Of a DNA stretch of 64,000 nt, positions 1 through 7,055 are shown one piece after another. Position 1 is the first letter of the stretch; each line of letters opens with the position of its first letter. The DNA is taken from positions 496,001-560,000 of the forward strand of contig NZ_JBHLUE010000016.1 in NCBI RefSeq assembly GCF_042434095.1. The letters run 5' to 3'. The translations under genes were made by a program, and so were the position numbers. The notes below the pieces were generated by a model. It saw nothing but the letters and a program-made list of their open reading frames with translations, searched no databases and was not told the DNA's origin. This DNA comes from KBS50 sp042434095 (GTDB lineage: Bacteria; Actinomycetota; Actinomycetes; Mycobacteriales; Micromonosporaceae).

Positions 1-112
1 GCAGGATCAGGAAGGCCACCGACTTGAGCAGCCGGCGGCGGTGGATCCAGCCGGCGACCCGGACGATCGCGCCGACGTGCTCCGGCAGCTGGGTGGAGAG
101 GATGCGTTGCAT
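1..112 (-). CDS. aspS: aspartate--tRNA ligase, archaeal/non-discriminating type (5' part only)
   Basis: Partial gene cut by the window start; only about 37 N-terminal residues are visible. The translation begins MQRILSTQLPEHVGA and continues with AGWIHRRRLLKSVAF, which I recognise as the OB-fold anticodon-binding start of the archaeal-type AspRS (often annotated aspartate--tRNA(Asn) ligase) rather than the longer bacterial AspRS. The enzyme charges tRNA-Asp, and tRNA-Asn if it is non-discriminating. The ATG at 110-112 follows a strong Shine-Dalgarno (GAGGAGG, complement of 121-127). The mRNA leader carries a T-box-like element (separate entry), so translation is probably controlled by uncharged tRNA. 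Discrimination cannot be judged from the part seen. Confidence 0.8.
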   Translation of the reverse strand, partial: MQRILSTQLPEHVGAIVRVAGWIHRRRLLKSVAFLIL

Positions 113-120
113 GGCGGTTA

Positions 121-290
121 CCTCCTCGTGGACTGCGCAACGCGATCCCAGGGAGGCGTGGGCGAGCGGGAACCTCGCGGTGCCACCACACCTTCGCCGC
201 CGAGCCGCCCGGCCCAGGTCGGGGTCGGCGCGGCCGGCGGCCTCGTTCGTCGCCCGTGACGTGGGCCAGCCGGCGGGCTCTACTGGGTGT
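121..290 (-). promoter_or_regulatory. translational T-box-like riboswitch leader of the AspRS-type gene
   Basis: Read on the minus strand, the leader has the T-box core TGGCACCGCG (complement of 176-185). It is flanked by GGTGTGG (complement of 186-192) and CCACGCC (complement of 155-161), which pair over 7 bp to form the antisequestrator around the TGGC bulge. The downstream CCTCC (complement of 152-156) is complementary to the Shine-Dalgarno GGAGG (complement of 121-125), giving the alternative sequestrator. Upstream, AGTA (complement of 281-284) precedes a short hairpin, GCCCG/CGGGC (complements of 274-278 and 252-256), followed by GACGAACG; this resembles the ultrashort stem I of actinobacterial ileS T-boxes, with a GAC (Asp) or AAC (Asn) specifier. 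TGGC fits tRNAs with discriminator G73, as in tRNA-Asp and tRNA-Asn. The core and the SD switch are seen directly; specifier assignment is inference. Confidence 0.7.
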
Positions 291-345
291 TAAGCGGGGG
301 CCCTTCCTATCCGAAAAGCGATAAGAAGGGGCCCTTCCTTGCGCT
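287..345. repeat. dispersed hairpin repeat, copy 1 (AAGGGGCCCTT family)
   Basis: About 57 nt running from GTTAAGCGGGGGCCCTTCC through TATCCGAAAAGCGATAAG to AAGGGGCCCTTCCTT. The two arms pair almost completely around an A-rich loop, and each arm also holds a self-palindrome. The same unit recurs near 36183 and 45287. Here it lies between the divergent AspRS leader and lipA, so it may separate their transcription. Confidence 0.85.
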
Positions 346-592
346 CACACCGTTCTTCCCGCGGCTCGGGAGGGTCTTCGCGGACCGGCCGGAGACCACC
401 TTCCAGCAACCGGTGGCTCTCTCCAACTCCGGGATCGGGACGCTACTCGGCTCCGTCGACGCCGTTGCGCCGTACCATACCGGAGCCGGCTTCGGCTGTG
501 ACAGCGAAATTTCGGTTGCCGGTGAGGGGTGTCACAGCATCTCCCGGACGTGAGCCCCATCGCCCACGGTGCATACCCAGGTCGTCCCGGCG
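346..592. other. intergenic region upstream of lipA with an inverted repeat
   Basis: No convincing gene. The notable structure is a perfect 9-bp inverted repeat GCTGTGACA/TGTCACAGC (495-503 and 530-538) enclosing a 10-bp palindrome CGAAATTTCG (505-514). The remainder up to the lipA -10 shows nothing I can name. Confidence 0.6.
495..538. promoter_or_regulatory. inverted repeat, possible operator upstream of lipA
   Basis: GCTGTGACA at 495-503 and its exact complement TGTCACAGC at 530-538, separated by 26 nt that contain the palindrome CGAAATTTCG. It sits about 55 nt upstream of the lipA -10 hexamer. It could bind a dimeric regulator or form an RNA hairpin; the binding protein is unknown. Confidence 0.4.
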
Positions 593-598
593 TAGTCT
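593..598 (+). promoter_or_regulatory. -10 hexamer TAGTCT of leaderless lipA
   Basis: TAGTCT followed by exactly 7 nt and then the GTG start at 606. No Shine-Dalgarno is visible, so transcription should start at or next to the start codon. No good -35 was seen. Confidence 0.6.
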
Positions 599-605
599 CG
601 ATCCT

Positions 606-1544
606 GTGACCATCGCTCCCGAAGGACGCCGGATGCTGCGGATCGAGGCGCGTAACGCCGCGACCCCGATCGAGCGCAAGCCGCCGTGGATCAAGGTCCG
701 GGCCAAGATGGGCCCCGAATACAGCCACCTGCGCGGCCTCGTGGCCCGCGAGGGCCTGCACACGGTCTGCCAGGAGGCCGGCTGCCCCAACATCTACGAG
801 TGTTGGGAGGACCGGGAGGCCACCTTCCTCATCGGCGGTGACCAGTGCACCCGCCGCTGCGACTTCTGCCAGATCGACACCGGCAAGCCGGCCGAGTTCG
901 ACGCCGACGAGCCGCGCCGGGTGGCCGAGTCGGTGGCCACCATGGGCCTGCGGTACGCCACCGTCACCGGCGTGGCCCGGGACGACCTCCCCGACGGCGG
1001 CGCCTGGCTGTACGCCGAGACCGTCCGGCAGATCCACGCGCTCCAGGCGGGCTGCGGCGTCGAGCTGCTGATCCCGGACTTCAACGCGGTGCCCGAGCAG
1101 CTGGCCGAGGTGTTCGGCGCGCGCCCCGAGGTGCTCGCGCACAACGTCGAGACGGTGCCGCGGATCTTCAAGCGGATCAGGCCGGCGTTCCGCTACGAGC
1201 GGTCGCTGGACGTCATCCGGCAGGCCCGGGCCGCCGGCCTGGTCACCAAGTCCAACCTGATCCTGGGCATGGGCGAGGAGCGGGCCGAGATCTCCCAGGC
1301 GCTGCGCGACCTGCACGACGCCGGCTGCGAGCTGATCACCATCACGCAATACCTGCGCCCGACCCCCCGGCACCACCCGGTGGAGCGGTGGGTCAAGCCG
1401 GAGGAGTTCGTCGAGCTGAGCGCCGAGGCCGAGGAGATCGGCTTCGCGGGCGTGATGAGCGGGCCGCTGGTGCGCTCGTCGTACCGTGCCGGCCGGCTCT
1501 ACCGGCAGGCCATCGACGCCCGCGCCGCCGTAACCGCCGGCTGA
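606..1544 (+). CDS. lipA: lipoyl synthase (radical SAM)
   Basis: 312 residues. LipA inserts two sulfur atoms into the octanoyl chain on lipoyl domains of pyruvate dehydrogenase, 2-oxoglutarate dehydrogenase and glycine cleavage H protein, using S-adenosylmethionine and two 4Fe-4S clusters. The auxiliary cluster cysteines are C55, C60 and C66 (CQEAGCPNIYEC) and the radical SAM cluster is CTRRCDFC with C81, C85 and C88. The conserved RSSYRAG lies near the C-terminus. Start: the GTG at 606 gives a normal LipA N-terminus; upstream in-frame codons are not conserved in the family. No ribosome site precedes it and TAGTCT lies 7 nt upstream, so it is probably leaderless. lipB is not in the window, at least downstream. 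Confidence 0.97.
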   Translation: MTIAPEGRRMLRIEARNAATPIERKPPWIKVRAKMGPEYSHLRGLVAREGLHTVCQEAGCPNIYECWEDREATFLIGGDQCTRRCDFCQIDTGKPAEFDADEPRRVAESVATMGLRYATVTGVARDDLPDGGAWLYAETVRQIHALQAGCGVELLIPDFNAVPEQLAEVFGARPEVLAHNVETVPRIFKRIRPAFRYERSLDVIRQARAAGLVTKSNLILGMGEERAEISQALRDLHDAGCELITITQYLRPTPRHHPVERWVKPEEFVELSAEAEEIGFAGVMSGPLVRSSYRAGRLYRQAIDARAAVTAG

Positions 1545-1602
1545 CCCGCCGGGTCCGCCCAGGCTCAGCCCCGGGCCGACCCGCCGGGTCCGCCCAGGCT
1601 CA
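1543..1602. repeat. direct repeat of about 25 bp at the lipA/LuxR gene junction
   Basis: The sequence GACCCGCCGGGTCCGCCCAG plus GCTCA occurs at 1543-1567 and again at 1578-1602. The first copy begins inside the lipA stop codon and the second ends at the stop codon of the convergent LuxR-type gene. A recent tandem duplication of about 35 bp is the simplest reading. Confidence 0.75.
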
Positions 1603-4506
1603 ACCCTCGGCCGGTACGCCGAGCAGGCCCAGCCGGTGCGCCACGGCGGCCGCCTCGACCCGGTTGGCCACGTCCAGCTTCGCGATGATCCGGGACACGT
1701 GCACGCTGGCGGTCTTCGGCGAGATGAACAGCTGCCGGGCGATCTGGCTGTTGCTCAGGCCCTCGGCCACCAGCCGCAGCACCTCCCGCTCCCGGGCGGT
1801 GAGCGGGTCCGCGCCGGTCCCGACGGCCGGGGCCGCGGGCCGCAGGCCCATCCGCCGGGCCAGCGTGCCGATCCGCTCGCCGAGCGGCCTCGTGCCCAGC
1901 CGCGCGGTGATCTCGGTGGCCTCGGCCAGCGCGGCCGCGACGGTCCGCCGGTCGCCCGCGGCGGCGGCCGCCTCGGCCTGCCAGATCAGCGCGCGGGCCA
2001 GCGGGTAGGGCTGCCCGTCCCCCCGCCAGGCCACCACCGCCGCCCGCCACCGCTCGGCGGCGACGTCGGGCTCGGCCAGCGCCGCGGCCAGCTGGGCGGC
2101 GTACGCCTGCTGGGCCGGGAAGTCGGCGGGCACCGCGGCGCCGATCCGGCCGGCCGCCTCGGCCAGCCCGGGCTCGTCCGTGGCCCGGGCCACCGTGGCC
2201 ACCGCGGCGAGCACCGGCCAGCCGTACCGGGGATGCCCCGCCACGGCCGGGTCGGCGAGCGCCGTCCGGGCGGCCTCGATCGCGGCCGGCCCCTCGCCGG
2301 CGGTCAGCGCGGCCTCCATCCGCAGCTCGTGCAGCGGCAGCCGCTGCTGCGGGTGCAGGTGTGGCCGGGCCAGGAAGGCGAGCGCCCGCCGGACCAGCTC
2401 GGCGGCCCCGTCCTCGCCGCGCGCCAGCCGCAGCCGCGCGCGCAGTTCCAACCAGTGCAGGCCGAGGGTGCCGATCGGGTCGAGCCGGGCGGCCTCCGCG
2501 CAGGCCAGGTCGGCCTCGTCCCACTCGCCGAGGGCCAGCAGCGCCTCGGCCCGGTTGCTGGACAGAAAGGCGCCGGTCGACCGGCTGATCCCGTACCGGC
2601 GCGCCACGGCGGTCCCCTCGACGGTCACCCGCACCGACTCCGCGTATCCGCTCTGCTCGAACAGCGCATCCGAGATGTTCACCAGCGCGTTCACCAGCCC
2701 CCGCGGGTCGTCAGCGGTCCTGGCCAGCTCCGCGGCCCGGCGGAGCGCCGCCAGCCGCGCCCCGGTGTCGACGCCGGGGCGGCGCAGCCGACCCATCGCC
2801 AGGTACGCGACCGTCAGCGCGGCCGGGTCGCCCAGCGCCTCGGCCGCGGCCATGGCCTCGGTGACGATCCGGTCCCCCTCGTCGGGGTCGTTGTGCGACA
2901 GGTATCCCCCGACCTCGGCCAGCAGCCGGACCCGGCGGGTATCGTGCGGCCCCGAAGCGGTCGACACCAGCCGGTACGCCTCGCGCAGTTCCTCGACGCC
3001 GACGCCCTTGCCGAGCACCTCGATCAGCCGACCGCGCCGGCTGAACAGGCGGGCCGCCCGGACCGGCTCCACCGCCGGGTCCACCTCGGCCAGGGCCGCG
3101 CGGCTCAGCGTCAGCGCCCGGACGTAGTCACCGGCCGCCGAGGTGGCCGCCAGGGTCTCCTCCAGCAGCGCCAGGTGATCCATCCCGGTCCGCGCGGCCG
3201 CGTCGGGCACCTGTTCCCAGAGCCGGAGCACGCGTTCGAGCAGCCCGCTCTGCTCGGCGTACGCATAGCGGGCCCGCGCGTCCTTGGCGGCGACCAGGCT
3301 GGTGACCAGCGCCCGCGGGTGGTCGTGCGCGGCGTGCCAGTGGTGCGCCACCTCGGTGGCCGCGCGGCCGGCCGTCACCAGCTGCGGATCGGACTCGATG
3401 GCGGCCGCGTACCGGGCGTGCAGCCGGGCGTGCTCACCGGGCAGCAGCTCGTCGTGCACGGCCTCCCGGACCAGCGCGTGCCGGAACTCATAGCCGCCGT
3501 CGGGATCGGCCACCACGAGCTGCGCGGCCACCGCGGGCCGCAGCGCCTCCTCCAGCTCGCCGTCCGGCAGGCCGGCCACCGCGGCGAGCAGGTCGTGGCT
3601 CAGCCGGCTGCCGCCGGCGGCCGCGACCCGGAGCACCCGCTGCGCCGGCTCCGGCAGCCGCTCGACCCGGGCCAGCAGCAGGTCCCGCAGGCTCTCCGGC
3701 AGGGTGGCGCAGCCGGCCGCGTCGCCGGCCGCGGTCAACTCCTCGATGAAGAACGGGTTGCCCTGGGCGCGCTCGTGCACGGCGTCCACGGCCGGGCCCG
3801 GCGGCTCGGCGCCGAGCAGGTCGGTGAGGATGCCGGCGGTGCCGTCGCGGTCGAGCCGGCCGAGCTCCCGGCGCTCCACCCCGCGCACCCGGTCCAGCTC
3901 GGCCAGGAACGGCCGCAGCGGATGCCCGCGGTGCAGCTCGTCCGTGCGGTACGTGCAGATCAGCATGGCCGGTCCGGGCCGCCCGGCCCGAACCAGGAAC
4001 CCGATCAGGTCCCGGGTGGAGCGGTCCGCCCAGTGCAGGTCCTCGATCACCAGGACCAGCGGGCGATCCTCGGCGAGCCCGGCGAACAGCTCGGCCACCG
4101 CCTCGAACAGGTAGCCCCGGTGGGCGGGCGACACCTCCGACCCGGCCGGCGCGCCGGCGGCCGTGCCCCGGAGCAGCTCGGGCAGCAACCGGCCGAACTC
4201 GGCCTCCCGGCCGTCCAGGATATCGGGGCCGTACCGGCGCACCACCTCGCGCAACACCGCCGCGAACGGGGCGAACGGCAGGCCCTCCTCGCCCAGCTCG
4301 AGACAGCGCCCGATGAAGACCTGGGCGCCGTCCTCGCCGGCGACCCGGGTGAACTCGTCGACCAGCCGGCTCTTGCCCACCCCGGCCTCGCCGCCGACCA
4401 TCACCGCCCCGGGCACGCCCGCGCGGGTGCGCCGCTGCGCCGCCCGCAGCGCGTCCAGATCCGCGTCCCGGCCCACGAAGGTCCGGCTGCTTACCCGCGT
4501 CGTCAC
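1600..4506 (-). CDS. LuxR-family ATP-binding (LAL/MalT-like STAND) transcriptional regulator
   Basis: 968 residues from the GTG at 4506. The N-terminus SSRTFVGRDADLDAL leads into an AAA_16-type ATPase with Walker A GEAGVGKS (about residues 39-46) and a Walker B-like LVLVIEDLHWAD. A long TPR-like helical middle follows, and the C-terminal 65 residues form a LuxR helix-turn-helix (LTAREREVLRLVAEGLSNSQ). Such proteins activate transcription on sensing an unknown inducer. Start alternatives: an in-frame ATG at 4807-4809 overlaps the stop of the upstream 56-residue gene by 4 nt (ATGA) and would add 101 low-complexity residues that include three 30-bp repeats. I prefer 4506 because recognisable homology begins just after it, but the coupled start is a real possibility. 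The 3' end converges with lipA. Confidence 0.9.
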   Translation of the reverse strand: MTTRVSSRTFVGRDADLDALRAAQRRTRAGVPGAVMVGGEAGVGKSRLVDEFTRVAGEDGAQVFIGRCLELGEEGLPFAPFAAVLREVVRRYGPDILDGREAEFGRLLPELLRGTAAGAPAGSEVSPAHRGYLFEAVAELFAGLAEDRPLVLVIEDLHWADRSTRDLIGFLVRAGRPGPAMLICTYRTDELHRGHPLRPFLAELDRVRGVERRELGRLDRDGTAGILTDLLGAEPPGPAVDAVHERAQGNPFFIEELTAAGDAAGCATLPESLRDLLLARVERLPEPAQRVLRVAAAGGSRLSHDLLAAVAGLPDGELEEALRPAVAAQLVVADPDGGYEFRHALVREAVHDELLPGEHARLHARYAAAIESDPQLVTAGRAATEVAHHWHAAHDHPRALVTSLVAAKDARARYAYAEQSGLLERVLRLWEQVPDAAARTGMDHLALLEETLAATSAAGDYVRALTLSRAALAEVDPAVEPVRAARLFSRRGRLIEVLGKGVGVEELREAYRLVSTASGPHDTRRVRLLAEVGGYLSHNDPDEGDRIVTEAMAAAEALGDPAALTVAYLAMGRLRRPGVDTGARLAALRRAAELARTADDPRGLVNALVNISDALFEQSGYAESVRVTVEGTAVARRYGISRSTGAFLSSNRAEALLALGEWDEADLACAEAARLDPIGTLGLHWLELRARLRLARGEDGAAELVRRALAFLARPHLHPQQRLPLHELRMEAALTAGEGPAAIEAARTALADPAVAGHPRYGWPVLAAVATVARATDEPGLAEAAGRIGAAVPADFPAQQAYAAQLAAALAEPDVAAERWRAAVVAWRGDGQPYPLARALIWQAEAAAAAGDRRTVAAALAEATEITARLGTRPLGERIGTLARRMGLRPAAPAVGTGADPLTAREREVLRLVAEGLSNSQIARQLFISPKTASVHVSRIIAKLDVANRVEAAAVAHRLGLLGVPAEG

Positions 4507-4610
4507 GGCATCGAGGATGCCACGCCGGTCCGACGGGCCGCCCGTCCCCGGGCGCGACCAGGGCCGGGACCCGGCGGTCGCGGGCACCCGCCCGGCCTCC
4601 CGGCCAGACC

Positions 4611-4700
4611 CGTCCCGCCCGGACGTCCCACCCGCGGGCCCGTCCCGCCCGGACGTACCACCCGCGGGCCCGTCCCGGCCGGACGTCGCAGCTGCGGGCC
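4611..4700. repeat. 30-bp tandem repeat, 3 copies
   Basis: Three units of CGTCCCGCCCGGACGTCCCA + CCCGCGGGCC at 4611-4640, 4641-4670 and 4671-4700, with few mismatches. The unit is a multiple of 3, so the frame of a possible N-terminal extension of the LuxR-type regulator stays open on the minus strand. Whether the stretch is translated is unresolved. Confidence 0.85.
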
Positions 4701-4805
4701 CGCCCCGTGCCGGGCCCGCGGCGACGCCGGCGGCCGGACCGCCGGCGGCGACGGGACGGATGCCGACGTCGCCGGCGGCCGCGTGGCCGCCGGCGACGCC
4801 CGCGG

Positions 4806-4976
4806 TCATTCGGCCGGCCCGGCGCTCGAGCGCCGGCGCAGCCAGGACCGCCCCGTACCGTGCCGGGTCCGGGCGGCGGAATGCGCGAGCCGCACCTCGG
4901 CGGCGTGCCGGCGCATCTCCTGGGACCGGTCGCGGTACATCTCGAGCATGATTTCCTCGTGCGACAAGCCGATCAT
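4806..4976 (-). CDS. small conserved-looking protein of 56 residues upstream of the LuxR-type regulator
   Basis: Starts MIGLSHEEIMLEMYRDRSQ and ends RRRSSAGPAE. The ATG at 4974-4976 has a good ribosome site, AGGAG with 6-nt spacing. The sequence is hydrophilic, charged and probably helical, with no membrane segment; composition looks like true protein, not a shadow frame. Its TGA (4806-4808) overlaps an in-frame ATG of the regulator by 4 nt, suggesting translational coupling. I do not recognise the family. Similar short helical proteins occur beside actinobacterial membrane and regulator genes, but no function is assigned. Confidence 0.6.
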   Translation of the reverse strand: MIGLSHEEIMLEMYRDRSQEMRRHAAEVRLAHSAARTRHGTGRSWLRRRSSAGPAE

Positions 4977-5175
4977 GATGTGCTCCTGAGTTCGTCGTTC
5001 CTCGCTGACGACGTTGACTCTGCTCGCGCAGGCCCCCCGGCCACATGGGTAGCGCGCCTCATCTCGGCGGCCCGCCCCTCCTTACCCGGCCCCCCGGCGC
5101 CCCCGGAACCGGCCTAAGGTACTTACTCCGCCGGCCCGCGGCCGGGCGCGGATCCGCGCCGTGCGCGCGGGCCAC

Positions 5176-5181
5176 TAGACT
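5176..5181 (+). promoter_or_regulatory. -10 hexamer TAGACT of leaderless DUF4191 gene
   Basis: TAGACT, then 7 nt, then the ATG at 5189. There is no Shine-Dalgarno. Same spacing as for lipA. Confidence 0.6.
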
Positions 5182-5188
5182 CCCTGCC

Positions 5189-5881
5189 ATGGCAGCAAAC
5201 CCCCAGGAGAAGGTCTCGTTCGGCCAGCGGCTGAAGCAGATCGGGATGGTGTTCTCGTTCACCGCCAAACAGGACAGGTGGTTCGTCCCCCTGGTCGTCG
5301 TGGCGGCCCTCATCCCGCTCGCCCTCACCGTGGTCATCGGCCTGGTCTGGGGCTGGATCTGGGCGCCGGTGGGCGTCCTGCTCACGCTGCTCGCGGTCCT
5401 CATCGTGCTCAACCTGCGGTCCAACAAGGCGATGATGAACGCGGCCGAGGGGCAGCCGGGCGCGGCCGCGCAGATCATCGAGAGCATGCGGGGCGACTGG
5501 CGGGTCACCCCGGCGATCAGCGCCACCACCCAGATGGACATGGTCCATCTGGTCATCGGCAAGCCCGGCGTGATCCTGCTGGCCGAGGGCAGCCCGCAGC
5601 GGGTGCGCGGGCTGCTGGGCCAGGAGAAGCGCCGGCTGTCGAAGGTGATCGGCACCGCCCCGCTGTACGACTACTTCGTCGGCTCCGGCGAGGACCAGCT
5701 GCCAATCCGCAAGCTGCGCACCACCCTCATGCGGCTGCCCGGCACCCTGTCCGGCAAGGACGTGAACGCCCTCGACCGCCGGCTCAAGGCCCTGTCGGCC
5801 CGGCCGCAGATGCCCAAGGGCGCGATCCCGAAGAACATGCGGCCGCCGCGGGGCGCGTTCCGGCAGATGCGCGGTCGCTGA
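5189..5881 (+). CDS. DUF4191 family membrane protein
   Basis: 230 residues, starting MAANPQEKVSFGQRLKQIG. Two adjacent hydrophobic segments (about residues 33-52 and 57-76) form a membrane hairpin. They are followed by a basic cytoplasmic domain containing VIGKPGVILLAEG and a proline/arginine-rich tail. This matches the actinobacterial DUF4191 family, which is usually found between lipA and glnA as here. No enzymatic motif is seen and the function is unknown. The start fits a leaderless message (TAGACT 7 nt upstream). It is divergent from the small gene at 4806-4976. Confidence 0.9.
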   Translation: MAANPQEKVSFGQRLKQIGMVFSFTAKQDRWFVPLVVVAALIPLALTVVIGLVWGWIWAPVGVLLTLLAVLIVLNLRSNKAMMNAAEGQPGAAAQIIESMRGDWRVTPAISATTQMDMVHLVIGKPGVILLAEGSPQRVRGLLGQEKRRLSKVIGTAPLYDYFVGSGEDQLPIRKLRTTLMRLPGTLSGKDVNALDRRLKALSARPQMPKGAIPKNMRPPRGAFRQMRGR

Positions 5882-5922
5882 GCTCGGCCGTACGCGAAGC
5901 CGGGCCGGCGCCGAGACGCCGG

Positions 5923-6885
5923 TCAGGGCAGCACGGCGTACGCGCGGACCGGGAACGTGCCGAAGCCGCGCACCCGGGGCGGGGCGGCGTGCAGGCGCGC
6001 GCCGGTGACCGGCACCGCGGCCAGGCCGGTGAGGTGTTCCAGGACCGGGATGTCCGCGCCGAGCAGGATCGTGTGCGCCGGGCGGTGCGGGTCGGCCACG
6101 TCGTCGATGTTGACGCTGTCGATGCCCACCAGCCGAGCGCCCCGCTCGACCAGGTGCCGCGCGCCCGCCCCGGTCAGGTAGGGCGCCGGTTCGCCGTACC
6201 GGTCCGTGCCCCAGTGCCGGTCCCAGCCGGTGTGCAGCAGCACCGCGCAACCGGCCACGTCGTACCCGGCCAGCGCCGGCGGGTCAATGTCCCGCCGCGT
6301 GCCGCCGGCCAGCCGCAGCACGACGGCCGGCAGGTCCGCCACGGCGGCCAGCGTCAGGTCCGCCAGGTCCGCGCCGCCGGCGTGCCGATGGTACGGGCTG
6401 TCCAGGTACGTGCCGGTGTTGCCGACCATGCTGATCCGGTCGATGGTGAACTCCACCTCCGAGGCGTAGCGCCGCCGGGACTCGGCCCGGCTCAGGTGCG
6501 GGGTGATCTCGGGGCCGGGCAGGCCGGGATAGGTGGTCATGCCGGCCACGATCTCGTGGTTGAGCTCCACCAGCCGGCCGGCCCGGCCCGTGTCGCCGGC
6601 CCGGTCCGATCCGCCGCGCGGATCCGATCCGGCGGCCGGGTCGGCGGGCGGGGCGGGGTCGGCGGGCGGGGCCGGGGTCGTGCGGTGCGGCTCGGCGAAC
6701 ACCCGGATGTTGCTCAGCTGGACCCGGTCGACCAGCACCAATCTGAGCAGGTTGATGAACAGGACGGCGATCTGGTCCTCCGAGACCTCCGCCGCCGGGA
6801 GGTCCAGCCGGAAGTCGTGGGCCCGCAGGCCGCCGCCGTTCCGGAACGTCACGTCGGCGTCGAAGGCCGCTCGATACTCGGTCAC
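5923..6885 (-). CDS. cyclase-family (KynB-like fold) protein with N-terminal extension
   Basis: 320 residues. Residues about 1-75 (TEYRAAFDADVTFRNGGGL and following) form a small domain. A Pro/Ala/Asp linker containing two 18-bp repeats follows, and then a cyclase/kynurenine-formamidase-like domain from about residue 100 (LVELNHEIVAGMTTYPGLPG). In canonical members the metal site is HxGTHxDxPxH; here it reads NTGTYLDSPYH, so both first-motif histidines are replaced. The protein may bind metal differently or use another substrate. The GTG start at 6885 is chosen because the following residues match family N-termini; an ATG at 6915 would add 10 residues. Neighbours give no pathway clue. Confidence 0.8.
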   Translation of the reverse strand: MTEYRAAFDADVTFRNGGGLRAHDFRLDLPAAEVSEDQIAVLFINLLRLVLVDRVQLSNIRVFAEPHRTTPAPPADPAPPADPAAGSDPRGGSDRAGDTGRAGRLVELNHEIVAGMTTYPGLPGPEITPHLSRAESRRRYASEVEFTIDRISMVGNTGTYLDSPYHRHAGGADLADLTLAAVADLPAVVLRLAGGTRRDIDPPALAGYDVAGCAVLLHTGWDRHWGTDRYGEPAPYLTGAGARHLVERGARLVGIDSVNIDDVADPHRPAHTILLGADIPVLEHLTGLAAVPVTGARLHAAPPRVRGFGTFPVRAYAVLP

Positions 6886-7055
6886 GCTGCCATGCTGGCC
6901 CAGCCCTACCTGCACGGCAATCGCGACTTTCCAGATCCTGCGTGCGGACCGCCCCCGGCGGCTCGCCGGCGGTCAGGCGGCTCGGTCCGCCGGCGGTGAG
7001 GCGGCTGGGCCGCCGGTGGTGAGGCGGCTCGGGCCGCCGGAGTCGGGCGGGGCGA

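Noticed and set aside
1636..4989. Very long open frame on the plus strand opposite the LuxR-type regulator (over 1000 codons)
   Set aside because: It is the antisense shadow of a GC-rich gene: Arg/Gly/Pro/Ala-rich translation, no motifs, no ribosome site. The same applies to long frames opposite glnE, the NACHT gene, DUF1800 and SNF2.
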